A stretch of 64,000 bases of DNA from Pegea sp. RAD2-039. Taxonomy: Eukaryota > Chordata > Thaliacea > Salpida > Salpidae. Under the pieces are notes generated by a model, which searched no databases, was not told the origin of the DNA, and saw only the letters and a list, made by a program, of their open reading frames with translations. A program made the position numbers and the translations under genes. Shown here piece by piece: positions 49,218 through 61,915 of this stretch (its first letter is position 1; every line of letters begins with the position of its first letter). The stretch is taken from NCBI GenBank assembly GCA_034620365.1, contig JAQGEQ010000142.1, positions 1 to 64,000 on the forward strand, written 5' to 3'.

Positions 49218-50764
49218 ATGTGGTTTTATTCATTTCAAAATTGGATTTTGTTAATTATTATTATTGTGAAACTTGGAGTTGAAGCTAGTGACTTGGAAAC
49301 TGAAATATATAATGGTACAGACTCTACTCTAATCTTACATCAACAGGTTAGTTCTTGAATTTTAAACTTAGGTAAAAAGGCATAAATTCATTTTATTGAA
49401 ATTGAAAATAGTTCAGTTTTGATCAATTTTAGTTTTTTATATTTAAAGCTATTTTTCATTTCAATTTTTTTCTTTTTTTATCGATATTAATTGAATTAAA
49501 TATTAAGTTTCAAAATATTTTTCTCCGTTTTTACAAGTAACCAAACTGTAATTTCTAACTTTTAAGAATTTTAAACTAATTCAATTTCAGATCAGCTCAT
49601 AACATAGATATTATTTCAGTTCTTATCTAAAATTTTATCCAAAGTTGCAAAATTTCAATAATTTAATTTTGTTAGCTTCACTTTCATTAACTTTTATGTC
49701 ACTGTTAATCAGTATTTGAGATAATATAATAAAAGAAAAAAATCTAAATAAAAAATGATTTTCTTGATTTTGAAATGAAGAAAACCATGTTAACATATGA
49801 AGATGACAAAATTAATTCACCTGTTGTATATCCAACTCATCAAATTATTGGTAGAAAAAAGGAGACTGAAGATTTAATAAACATTACACCTAATGATAAA
49901 ACTGTGAACGACATAAGTAAGTTAAAAGCAAGATGTCTAAATTAATACACAACACAAACACTTTTTATAAGTCTAAAGTTTGAATATCATCATTCAGTTT
50001 TTTTCGATATAAATGAAGAGTGGATTTTATCTATCAAGGAACTTGATGGAGCAAAATTAGATCTCTCAGTTGGAAACTTTTCATCGCCTGGAAATAAATC
50101 CACTTTTGTCGGTAGTTATTTGTAACCTTTAATCAATACACTTGTAAATTTCTCTGTTCTAGAAAGCGATATATTTAAACTTGTAGATGAGCCAGGAAGC
50201 AAAATAGGTGGTCAATTATTAGTATTTAATAAAAATTATGAGGATATAGAACAGCCAAATGATTTTGTAATCAAAGCTTGTCAAGTAGACAGGTGATTGC
50301 GTTTCTATTTTATAAAATCGTCACTACTTTAGTTGTTCTAGATGCCAATATTTTCAAAAAAGGTTGATTGCTTTAAATCTTAAAAGTCTTAAGCCTCAAC
50401 TTATTGGTCCTTGTCCCAAAGAAGTTATAATACAACATCAAGAAAATATAAATTTAATTAATTTTGCATCTTGGTTACCAGAAGATAATAAGCAAGCTGT
50501 TACTCGCTCTATACTATCATTGGAGTTAAATGAAAGAAAAGATGCTACTAACTACACCCTGATACAGGTAATAACGCAATAACGATGTCATCATGTGATA
50601 ACGAGTTGTTTTTATAGTTAGCAGTAAAAGTCCAAAATACTGCGGGACATTCTGATTGTGGAGTTGATCTTTTTATAGCCAATGCTGCTGAAGACTACAG
50701 CAAATCAAACATAAAGTCTATTCTCTTTACAGTATTTGTTATTTGTTATTTCGTTTTCTTGTAA
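49218..50764 (+). CDS. Membrane-tethered HYR-like domain protein B1 (293 aa)
   Basis: Six exons: 49218-49346, 49781-49916, 49998-50111, 50163-50292, 50342-50567 and 50618-50764 (882 nt), all GT-AG, with short introns of about 50-430 bases. Residues 1 to about 23 (MWFYSFQNWILLIIIIVKLG) form a signal peptide. The middle has no domain I know. Residues 188-265 look like a HYR/Ig-type domain: KPQLIGPCPKEVII at the start and LAVKVQNTAGHSDCGVDLFI at the end. Residues 278-293 (ILFTVFVICYFVFL) are a hydrophobic C-terminus right at the stop, as in a GPI-anchored or tail-anchored cell-surface protein. A surface adhesion or recognition role is inferred from the fold only. The second exon's acceptor (AAG at 49778-49780) is the least certain border. 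Confidence 0.75.
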
Positions 50765-51796
50765 AATCCACGATCTTTGATTTAGCTTGTGAAAATTGTT
50801 TATATCACCTCTAGTTGACGTTCTTACAAGTTATTTGACTTTATATTAATTTTGTGTAACTTTAACGGTAAACATTTTTTGTTACAAGAAACTGAGCTTA
50901 TTTCAAAGTCTTTATTTTGAGAGCTGTAAAATTCAAATCAACAAGCTAAGAAAAATATTTTGTTAAAGATAGCTGAAAGCTAATACTAGCAGCCTCGTTT
51001 GTTTTATTAATAAAATGAATCTAACCTATGAGTCTATCATATTTGAAATTTGGTAAGAAAGTTTGTTGATTAGTGATTACAAACAACACCGTTTCATTTA
51101 TTGCTGATTTTTTTCCAGCTTTAATAGTTTAATGACTTTTCAGAATTCCTTTTAAACTTTTTCAAACTAAAGTTTCAAGAATCATTTCTTATCGAAAATT
51201 GTGTTGCAATAACTTTTTTTTAAACTTTAAGTTAACGGTTCTTTAGATGGGCCGAGAAAAAAATTTTCATTATTTAGAATTGATTCAATTTGTTTAATTA
51301 TTTAATTAAACAATATTTTAAACTGTATATTTCTCTGAATAAAAAACAATTTAGTTAGAAATTCTGTTTTTAGAATTTTATTATTCTTACTTTCTTCCTG
51401 ATTCTTTTGAAGGTATAAAAATTGTTTGAACAAGTTTGTACAACTTTTTTAAAAGAACTTTTATTTTTAGGTTTCAACACATTATGTAACAACAAACATT
51501 TATATAAAAAGATTGGTTTTATCTTTATAATCGTCTCTACATTTCACTACAGTCAAAACCATTAAAAAGAAACATGATGAAACAGATAAAAACACATTTT
51601 AAATTTTTATAACCAGATCGATTTTACAGCTAAGTTGCCATGTTAACTTCATGTCTTTTAACCAAATACAATTGATTAAGATAAACCAGACTCTTTAACG
51701 AAAAAAATACATTTTCAGCTTTTTAAACTAAATATAATCAACTTAAAAACATAATGAAGCAAATATGCTACAAGCAAGTCGATATAATCTTGTTGA
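50765..51796. repeat. Convergent 3' flank between B1 and A3
   Basis: AT-rich. The part from about 50880 is the reverse complement of the A1/A2 3' flank. The whole stretch recurs at 62960-64000 behind B2. No gene. Confidence 0.6.
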
Positions 51797-54700
51797 TTAT
51801 GGAACAAAGTGATTCCAAATCATATGGAAATCCATTTCATTAGGATTGGCTGTCTTGAAGTCGCATTGCTTGCATTTTTTTGAAACTTTATTTGTACGAG
51901 CCTTTAAAATATTTAAATTTAGCTTAATGAAGCAAACAATTTATCATCAAAGCTATCATAATGCATGGATTAAAAAGTTTATAAGATATGATTGGGTTGT
52001 AACTTGTTAAATATGAATTGGTTATAGTGTCTGACAGATTATATCAAGAAATTCTTCTTTTACACATATTTAATTGAGTTATTTTACCTCCTGGAATGTA
52101 GTGCTTTGATAACATGGCAATGTGCTAACTCCAGTGCTATACACTTGTTTCTGATTTTGTTCTTCTTGAAAGCAATATTCACATCTATTACGAAATGATT
52201 TTGCCTTGTTCAGGTTTCGCATAAGAGTCTGATTACGCTTTCGCGAAACATACAGCTGATGCTTTAAATTCTCAATCTCATTGATGAGAGACTTTTTATC
52301 CTTGCCTAGCAATGATGAAGTTTTAGATTGACTTTGGTTGGCTTGCAAAGGCTTGTTGGATTTAGAAATATGGGGCTGGTAGATTTGAGCTTCTATAATA
52401 GAGAAAATAGGTAAACATATTGGTTAAATGCTATAAAAAGTTTAAATTTAATTTGTAATTGAAAATAAATTAGCCTTAGCGATCAAAGATTATTTCAATC
52501 TTTTTATAAAAAAGCAGTGTTTATAATAAGGATAATAAATCAGGATAAGGTACTATATACTAAGACGTTTTTAAGAAGTAAATTACAATTATAAATTAGT
52601 AGTTTATTCTTCGTCTCATAAGTAGTTGGTATCTTTATCTCAACTTAAAACTCTCAAAGAAGGATTTTTATGAATAGTTCTTATAAATGAAAACTTTTTA
52701 TGGCATGATTCGATTTCTTGGTTTATTTTTAAGTGGAAATGGTATAAATAATTTTAAAAGCAAGTACGTATTTAAATTTAGCTAGATAAAATAGTTCAAC
52801 TAACCTGACTGCAGTGGTTGCAACGTATGATTGTTGGCCATTGGGTTTTGAGTCTTTGAAGATAAAGCAGATTTATGAGTTCCATTATTTTGGATGTTCT
52901 CAGAAGAAGGAGCCTTATCCATAGAGGTCTTCATGCAGGGATTTATTGACGATGTCTACGTGTAAGTTAGTTTAGTTAGTTAGAAATACAATAGTATATT
53001 TGTTAGAATGTAAATTGTAACAAATCACCTCAGTGTGTTGTTTGTTTTCTTTCATTGAGGATTTTTGTTGATTTAGATAATCACTTTTCAGCCACGCTTT
53101 CTTATAATGAATAGGTATATTCTGAAGCAAGATAATTTTTGATGATCTTAAACTATAAGACTACTTAATTTATTAAAGTTACTTTATAACTGATTTTACG
53201 AGCAGTAGGTCGTTTTCAATCTTATAGTATATCATTTAGCTTAAATATGACGCGTTATACGTTGATTAAAAGTTATGAACAATCATTAATCATTTGATAA
53301 AGTGGCGAAATCGGCAGCAAAATTAAAACATTCCAAGCGTTGTAACTATTTTGATTTACAAATGAATAAAGATGTAGTTTTTAAAACATAAAAATTAACT
53401 GAAGATTTCCTAAATCAAAAACATGAACAGAAAAAAGAAGATTTAACTCCAATTTTGAATACTAGTTTTAAATAAAAAACTAGTTTTGAAATGCATAATT
53501 GTATAACAGTTTGATTGTTAGCAAATCAAATTAATAAATTATAATTTTTAAATAATATTTTTGATAATTATCTATCAAAAAGTGTAGTAATAAAAATTGA
53601 AAACCTTAGCTTGGTTAAACGTTCTAGTATAAAACTGCTGATGATCCATAAATGATTTGAGAGAATTCAAATACAAGCTTTGCTGCATCGCATGGTGCTG
53701 CTGCTGAAGATAGGGATTAAAAATTCCTGTTGGAATCGCTGTTTTAACGAATTCTGCTGGGTTGTTTTTAGGTAAGTCTGGGGAAATAATAAGAAAAAAT
53801 AAAAATTTCTGAATTTTATTATTTTGTTAATAAAACAGCATAAAAAAATAAATAAATTGTTACTAGTTGCTTACTAGCTGGATAGTTAACTCCTTGATAG
53901 TTTATTTTAAACACATCTCGTTGATATTGAGATCTATCAAAACTCATTGCAGACTGAGTTAGATCATAATGTGAGATAGTATTAGTCGAAGCAAAGTGTG
54001 AAACATCAGTAGGTGCTTTATTATCAGGTGAATGAATTGGCTCTTGATGTGATGTTTCTTCGAACCTTTTACCATCAGCTAATTTCTAGACGAGTTGGAA
54101 ATGAATAAAAATAATAATTAACATGTAACAATAATTTGTATCTAGGTTCTTATTAAATTAATCAGCAAAAGCATCATAATTATAAAAGTTATTATTGAGT
54201 AAATAATTTTAAATAGTTTTTAGCTAACATTGCTAACTTAAATTTGTAGACTTTTGGAAACATCAGTTATAAACATAGAACAAAAATATACTATTAAAAC
54301 AACTTTACAAAGTTGATATTGTATCTTATAAAAAACAGCCATAGTTTATTTTGTGCGATAGATTAATACTTCTCATTATTTGTCTTTGATTAAACTGAAA
54401 ACATGGGTTGTTAAAAATAAGTGATGTTAAAGACAAAATAAAAGCTTTCCACTAATTTTATGAGTGAATTGTATATTCTTAAAATGCTAAACTAATAATA
54501 GTTATCACAATTAATTTAAGAGAACAGGTAAAACACCTAATAGAACTATAAAACCAGTTGTTTCTAAATGAGCAATTGCTACATTTCCGTCGGCATACGA
54601 TAAGTAAACAACAACTATTATTTGTTATTTTAAGAGTACAAATTGAAATAAGATAGCTGTAAAGAATCAGGAATTTATCAATAATTTATTTAGATAGTAA

Positions 54701-55553
54701 CTATTTCTTACAAATTTGTTCTATAAAGGAATTTCAAAATAAAGTTACTGTTTGTAAAAAATATTGTTTTTTAATGGGGGACACTGCATTTACAGTAAAA
54801 AAATTAAATCATTTGTTATTGTGTACTTTATATGATAAAAATATTAATATATATTTTATGAAGCAAAGTCGAAACAAATAACCAGTCAAATAATTTTGGA
54901 AAACAAAAAGGGTTATACCCGAGTATTGTTATTTATTAATCGTTTAAATGCATTAAAAAAATTTTTATTGATCTATTTTAGGTAAAAATTGACAGAAATA
55001 TGATTTAAAACTATGTAAAAACGTATTAAAGCGTTTTTAAAACAATACCTGGTGATGATTAGATATTTCAGAAGTTAATTGTTGTCCAAATAGCTGTCCA
55101 TTAGATGAGACTACAGTAGGGTAAAATCCTTGTGGTCTTAGTAAAGAGTCGGTCATTTGTTGAGGCGATGCTTCTATCTATTTATTTAAGTTACGTTAAA
55201 TTATAAGTTAATTTATCTTTACCAATATCTTTTCGATTCCAATTATGTTATCAACTTTTGAATCAAAAACATTTTAAAATAAAGTTAATTCGGATTATAT
55301 CTGAAACTTTTTTGTTTATAATTTCATCCTTTTGTTTAGTAAATTAGAGAATGATAGTATCTCAATTTAAATAAAAAGTACTTTTAAATAAACTAGTTAG
55401 CTTTTTTTATGATTTCTAAAAATGAGAAATAAAATATAAATAACTAGAAATCATTTAAAAGTAATTAAACGAGCTTACATTTGTTGCTTTGTCAGAAGCA
55501 GATGTAAATAGTTTTGAGTTTTTGTCCATAAGTTTTCTTGAAGAATCATACAT
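51797..55553 (-). CDS. Zinc-finger/coiled-coil protein A3, complete gene (413 aa)
   Basis: Eight exons: 55479-55553, 55049-55177, 53875-54085, 53605-53777, 53029-53121, 52805-52955, 52088-52392 and 51797-51901 (1242 nt), all GT-AG with matching phases. The start MYDSSRKLMDKNSK is the first ATG of the open frame. The first half is Ser/Gln/Asn-rich with no domain, including QQQHHAMQQ. Residues about 308-350 are a basic Leu-spaced helix (SLINEIENLKHQLYVSRKRN) and CEYC follows. The C-terminus has CKQCDF...HMIWNH, one C2H2 finger with C-x2-C-x12-H-x4-H spacing and Met in the usual Leu place. The layout suggests a nuclear regulatory protein with a terminal finger, perhaps dimerising by the coiled coil. 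It is the only full copy in the window and the reference for A1 and A2. Confidence 0.78.
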
Positions 55554-58490
55554 TTACTTCAATTTGCAAAAACCTTGTTTTCTGTAAATAATTTGAATTA
55601 TTCAATGGTTTTCAACAATTAAACAAACTATTACAACTATTACAGACTTAGTAATTTCAACAAATATTTTCGGTAAAATGTTGAGTTTCTATTAAGAATA
55701 CTTTTAAAAAATCTTTAGAAATACCTATCTTAAATAATACCAGAGGTAATTGAGGTTACTGAGAATCTAAAAAAATAAATAACTAAAATACAACTGACTA
55801 AGAACCTAAATCAGTAGAACCAAGCTTTTCTTTGTAGCAGTTACAGATCGAAGGCATAAATGAATCAATTTTTTTTCTAACAGTGCTGATTTTGTTTACT
55901 TAAAACAGCTTATCAAGATGAAACACGCGCTTAAAAATAGAGTTACGAAGAAATCGTGATTAATTTTTATTTTATTATCTTTTAACACTATTACAAAATA
56001 TTAAAACTTTTCAGCTGTTAAACAAGATATAGCTTCTATTTATATTTTAATTCTATTATTTTATAGTTAAAACATTAAAATAATTTTTGTTCAATAATAA
56101 AAGTATTAAGAATTACAATCTGTCTAAGCGATTACAAAAGATTAGTTGGTGAGACCATAAAGAAAAAATACTCCTGAAAACTATCGACATATCTTAAATA
56201 GAATTTAAGTAATTTAGATTTGGTAAAATTTATTAACTTTCTTTTCACAGACATTTAACTTCACCAGTTTGATGTATATTATACTTTATTCTTTACTTAT
56301 TGTTGTAAAACTGTCTGCATAGCATATTTATAAGATTAAATTAGCTTAAACAAACTAAAAACTTATTTTTTTACTTTGTACTTTGGATTTACAAATGACT
56401 TGGTTAATAAATACAAAATTTAAATACCCACTATTTACTACGTAGACGTTTAAATAATTAATTTATTAAAGTTAAAAGTAAAAATCTTTATGTGATTCCA
56501 ATATATATAGTTTTTAGCCTTTTACTGAAAACATTTTTCTTAGTTTGTTCAAACTTTAAAGATTTATATTTCAATAAAAATCATTTTAATAATAGTTTAA
56601 ATAAAGATACTTTTTTATAAATCTGCATTAATCCTATTTCAAAATTTAAGCAAATATTTTGTTGTGATTTTAATTAATAAGAGAAAAAAATGTATCTATA
56701 TGACTTTTATTCTCAGTATTCCATTTCAAGCAGACCAATTACTAAATAGTTTCGGCAAAACAATTGATCTTAAAGATGAATTTATTCAGTTAAAAATAAA
56801 GTTTTAAAATCAAAATCTGGATGCATCAAAACCTTTACAGGTTTGTTTGTTATTTGTTTACATTTAGCTCAATTTTCTTTGCAATCAATTCAAATTTATT
56901 ACAAATTTTTCAGGATTATCACATAGTAGCTTGCTTTTTATACTTTTTGTATATATAATAATGAATAGAAATACAATTTTGTTTTCATAGTGACTGCCCT
57001 TTGACTGTTTATTTAGTATAAGACTATAAGAAATAATAATAAAAAATTGAAAAATATTCGATTCTGACTAACATCAAGATTCACTTTTTATTTATTTCAC
57101 TTCTCAACTATTAAACTGTTCGGAGTTAATTTTTTGTTAATGGTTTCTTATTTCGAATTTCTCTAAGTTATTTTTCTGAATTAAAGTAAACCACTGAAAA
57201 AGCTGTTTAAGTAAGTCAAACAAAATAGTCTATTTTAAGAAATATGAGGTTGATGTAAGTCCAAAATGGTTTCTTTATAAGTTATCAACAAGTTAAGCTT
57301 ATTCAGCAAATTAGTTAAGTTTGCTTTATTTTTTGAAACTATCAACTAATCAGTTTATTTAATCTAAAACTATAAACATAAATAATTAATCAAAAAACGT
57401 TTGAATCTGACAGATAGATTCACTTTCTCTTCACTGTGCAAGTTATTATAATAAAGTTATTTATTATATTTGAGACTCATTTTAAAATTGAAATTAAAAA
57501 AATACAATAAAGAAATGAAGAAAACTTTTAATCCAGTGATAATTATGCTGTAGACTTTAACTACATATTAGCAGTTAGATTGTTATCTTTGAAACATAAT
57601 ATACTGACAGATACTTAGCAAACAGCTTAAAACGTATACAAGAAATAAATTTAAAACTGCTGGCGTTCCAAGCTAGTAGAAAACAATTTTGTGCATAATA
57701 TAATAAGATATATTGTCAGACGAGTTACTTGCAGTAATAATATCCCAAGATCTATTAATTTAATATTAGGGCATAATGTCATAATAAAAAAAATTTGTTA
57801 AATTGGTGTTGTTAAAGAAGGTAAACTTAATGAATGGATGGAAGTAAAAAAAATAAAATTTTTGGTGAGAATTGCACAAAACTTGTGATTGAGTTTTACA
57901 TGAAGAGTAGAAATATAGTATCTTTAAATAAAAAAATATAAATTGATAAGACTAATCACACAATTTTACAAGGTTATTAATAAATATAATTATTTAGAAC
58001 TTTTTGTTAATTTCATATTTTATAAAAACAATGCTTTGAATGACAAATAAAAAAAGGAAAAGAATTTTCATCTATCTGAAAAATTTAGAATTAAGGTTGG
58101 AAACAATATGAAACTATTTAAAGTCTCAGCAATCAGGAAAATTTGCAGCATAAATTTCTAATTGGTTTAAAACTGAAAACTTTAATCAATAAGAAAATAA
58201 TAAGCAGGATTTTATTCACTTTAATAAAATTTAGAACATTTTGTGAAACATTTTAAAAATATTCTCTTTTTTAAATCTGTAATGGAGTAATGACTATAAG
58301 TAATGACAAATAAGTATGATTTAATAGTTACAACACTAAATCATCTTTTACTATTCATAACTATAAAAATCAGATTTTGACCCCTCGCTGAAGCTAATAA
58401 ATCTGATAACTTAAATGATTTTTAAACATTCCGATAATCGACATTCATTAGTAACTTTTTTAAAAACTTTTAAACTATTTGTATTATTTG
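55554..58490. other. AT-rich spacer upstream of A3
   Basis: About 2.9 kb of AT-rich sequence that should hold the A3 promoter. I find no open frame, repeat or motif in it that I can support. Confidence 0.4.
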
Positions 58491-58659
58491 AGAAGTTTTG
58501 ACAATTATAAATGCCCATTTCGGGCCTCAAACTTTTTATTTGAAATCAGTTGGTTGTTTCTTCTGATTTCAGTTAAATATCTCTTTCAAAACTTCCTTAT
58601 TTCTAGAGCAATCGTTCTTACATTGATACAATGTCCTTCAGTCAAATATTTTCTCAAAT

Positions 58660-59250
58660 TTTAGTTTATACAGATTGGCAAGAGTTTTTCGGTTGTCCCA
58701 TTTTGCTTAAAAGACACTTTGATGATTTTTCAATGATCTTTGTTGATTTCAGGTTTTCGCTCATAGTTTGATCCTTAAAACCTATGGAACGTCTACAATA
58801 TTACGGTTTTAAGAACAAATCGCAAAAAAAATAACTGTCATCTTCTTTATTAGTTTTACAGACACCAAAGGTGACGACTTTGTTTTCTCTGCCTTTTGTC
58901 TACAGTAAGTTTTTGTACGTGTCAGTAACATTTTTTGCAAGAACTTGCACCATTTTAGCATTTTTGATTGAATCAAAATCACCGACCACCCATACCCATC
59001 TGACAGGTTTCCTTGAAGAAACATCAAGTTCATCCATTGATTTGGCAAACTAAATTTTGTTTTGTTATTTTTGACAACATGGTTGCCAATTTCAGATACA
59101 ACTATATTCAAAACAATCGATTTTGATTTGCTGATGTCGGAAAATAGGTTTTAATTAGAATTAAAGTAGGTAGTTGCTATGTTCATTGTTTTACATTTAA
59201 TGCAGAACCATTTAAACCTCATTTGCCCTATATGCTTGTTATCAAATATA
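58660..59250 (-). mobile_element. LINE ORF1-like relic, second copy
   Basis: Minus-strand sister of 33240-33900, with matching broken frames (VVSEIGNHVVKNN, MNLMFLQGNLSDGYGWSV) and separate stops. The plus frames 58479-58664 and 58871-59053 over and beside it are shadows. Confidence 0.4.
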
Positions 59251-59749
59251 TAAAAAATTTTCTTGCTTAATATGATAAGGTGATAGGAAAACAGGAGGAG
59301 AAATTATTTATCTTATTGCAAGAGAAAAGCGTTTTTTGTAGGATTGAGGAAAGTCATCAAATTTGAGGTTTCCTAATAAACTATTCAACATGTTAAGTTT
59401 GTACTTTCGTAGCAAGTTATTATTTTCTTTCCGGATAGTTTCGATTTATCAGCAATCTGTCTTCTTACTTCAACCTGCTAAACTCTGGTTAAGAAGTCCT
59501 CTTTTGGATACTGTTAATAAAACTTTCTTACTCAAAAATAATAAAAAAAAACACTCTTTAAACACAAAGGTAACGTTTTGTAATTATGTTTAAAATTCTT
59601 CTAGATTATTTTTGTAATTATTTAACTAAATGAAATACAATGTTTGGAAGTTTTTTATTTTTGATTTTTAGCTAAAAGTAAGTTACGAAATTTTTTTAAT
59701 AACACAAAGATCTTTTAGTTTTAGAAGTAGATGGGCTTTCTGAAAATTT

Positions 59750-60427
59750 TCATTTAGGGCTCCTCTTGGTGTACCACTTTTTTCTAACATAGGTGTTAGA
59801 AGATTTTTTCTTCTTAGTCATTGTTGTTGCTCGAGTTTTCGGCTTAGCTTCATTTCCAATTTTTTCAACAGTTTTAGAACTCTCTGGATTTTCTGTTGTT
59901 TTTTCATCGAGATGACCAAGCTCTTGTTGAACCTATTTAAATAATATTTACTTTTTGTTTAGCTTTCTTAAGATATTAATTTTATAAAATATAAAACAAA
60001 AAATTTGAAACCTTATGTAACTAAAGGTGTATTACTTTTTTAAATGATGAAACTAGTTTTATTTCTTGTATAAAATACAATTTTTAATTAAGATTCTACA
60101 AGATAAAGTCCATTTCTTTCAGAGATAAGTTTTAATACTAACCAAGAGAGGATTTGATCGAAGAATCTCATCCATTTTTGACAATTCGTGATTGCCAACC
60201 TCTAGCTTACTCTGAAATATAAATGTAATTGCACAAATTAGATTACGCGTTTTATACTTACCAATAACGTTTTTGAAATCTAAGATCTAAAGGATTTTAT
60301 ATAAATTATTAAAAAAACTAACCACATTGTAGAAGTCTCTCCAAAATTGTGTCTCTTCGTCATTATTACATGATATTTCTATACCTGAGAACACTTTTTT
60401 AAGAGTTTCAATTGACGGGGATTGCAT
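59750..60427 (-). CDS. Small basic protein D2 (118 aa)
   Basis: Exons 60323-60427, 60143-60211 and 59750-59932 (357 nt), all GT-AG and phase 0. The protein begins MQSPSIETLKKVFSG, has a mixed acidic/aromatic first half (FWRDFYNV, KMDEILRSNPLL) and a Lys/Thr/Arg-rich second half (TMTKKKKSSNTYVRKK), ending YTKRSPK. The stop TGA stands where D1 has TCA. Downstream the DNA still reads KFSESPSTSKTKRS in frame, so the ancestral protein was about 20 residues longer. The basic C-terminus suggests a nuclear or nucleic-acid partner, which is inference. No family is recognised. Reading frame and splice sites are intact, unlike D1. Confidence 0.6.
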
Positions 60428-61270
60428 TTTTCATGAAAAACAGAAGTAAAATATCTGTAAATAAGATGATAAAAATATATAAAAATACTCAAAAGATGCT
60501 ATATGCTAATTAACATTTCAAGTTAAATAAAACTGTTTAAAATTTCAATCTTTCAGATAGATGAAACTTCTTTTCGTTTTCATTATTTGTCATACAAAGA
60601 ATTGTTGTTTGAAGTTATCAAATAAATTTATAATTATAAAGAATTAAAATATATATTATTTGTGAGATCGGGAGGTTTTCTGTTAAGGCACCTTCCTTCT
60701 CATACATTAAACTTAATAAATACATTGAATCAATTCTTACTAAGTCTGAAACTGCTCCCTAACCTTTGTGTCTCAGCAAATTATATAATCTAAATGAATA
60801 AGGTGCTAACCTATAGCTATAAGTTGCGCAATAATGTCTTGCCACGTAATGATGAGAAGTATTTTATTAAAAAGTAAAAATTGTTGCTTGGAAAAAGGAG
60901 GATAAACCACGATTAAAACTAAGCATATTAATTGAATTAATTTAAGTACAAATTAAATGTAGCTTGTAGTACTAATAAAATAAATTTAAACAATGTCTTC
61001 AAATAAACTTATTCTGTTTTTTCTATAAGTCTGTAAAAAGATTTCAACTCTGCTCATTTAATAAAATTATTTTGTTGATTTATTTAACAAAATGTAACCT
61101 CTACTACTTTTTTTAAAACAATTTTCTCGTTTTCGTCTGCTTAGACTTAATGTCAACTAATATATTTAACTTCATTTGTATACCTCTTGAGAGTTATGAC
61201 AAAATCTTTTCTATTAAAGCTTATTTGTTTGAAGTATGTTTGATAAATTATTCTGACTTCAAAAGAATTT
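60428..61270. other. D2 upstream region with R3 repeat
   Basis: Continues the inverted-duplication arm to about 60880 (R3 copy at 60655-60730). The rest is AT-rich, with no gene seen. Confidence 0.4.
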
Positions 61271-61680
61271 GAGTAAAATTTTGAATGGTTTTGTTACACC
61301 AACAGTCCTTGTTTAAAACAAGATTTGGGTTGACATTTCTATACATAACACTAAGTTCATTTCTTTTACCCATCGCTTCTGTTTCATAAATTGAGATATT
61401 TCTGAAAGTCAAGAAATTAAACACAGTCTAATTCTTATGTTTAGACTTTTTCCTTATCTATTTAAATTTCAATTTTAAACTTCTCCGTTAGTTCTATCTT
61501 GATGGGACATCAATTCAGACAACAAACATTGCACCCTTATAAGCCTATATCAACTTGTGTATAGCTTAAGAAAGTTTTTTGTTTTACCAGGCAATAAAAC
61601 GTGGAACAAATTGCAATCAGAACTTGTTTTTAATAAACTGTCTACTGCTGATCAGGCAAAAGTTAAATCCATTTAATATT
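61270..61680 (+). mobile_element. Probable LINE tail relic, partner of 30900-31330
   Basis: Frames such as GHQFRQQTLHPYKPISTCV followed by a Phe/Arg-rich stretch weakly resemble the end of a non-LTR reverse transcriptase. Multiple stops. The inverted pairing with 30900-31330 is clear. Confidence 0.35.
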
Positions 61681-61915
61681 TCACAATTATTGTTTTTAAA
61701 CTGTAATTCCTTTTGTCTCAAACATATTAGTAATACTTTTTTCAAATAATATACTGTTATACTTCATTGAAATTTCTAAACTATTAAGTGTTACCTCTAT
61801 CTCTCTGTATACAACTCACATATATTAATTTTGAATTGATAACTTCTATTACATACAATAGTATGGTTAAAAATGAATGATTGTTAGTAAGAGGTGCTCT
61901 TTAAATGTCACTGTT

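Larger units (their letters stand above)
58500..60880. repeat. Right arm of the inverted duplication carrying gene D
   Basis: Reverse-complement partner of 31640-34040, with the same order: ORF1-like relic, gene D, R3 repeat, then the LINE tail at 61270. Confidence 0.7.
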
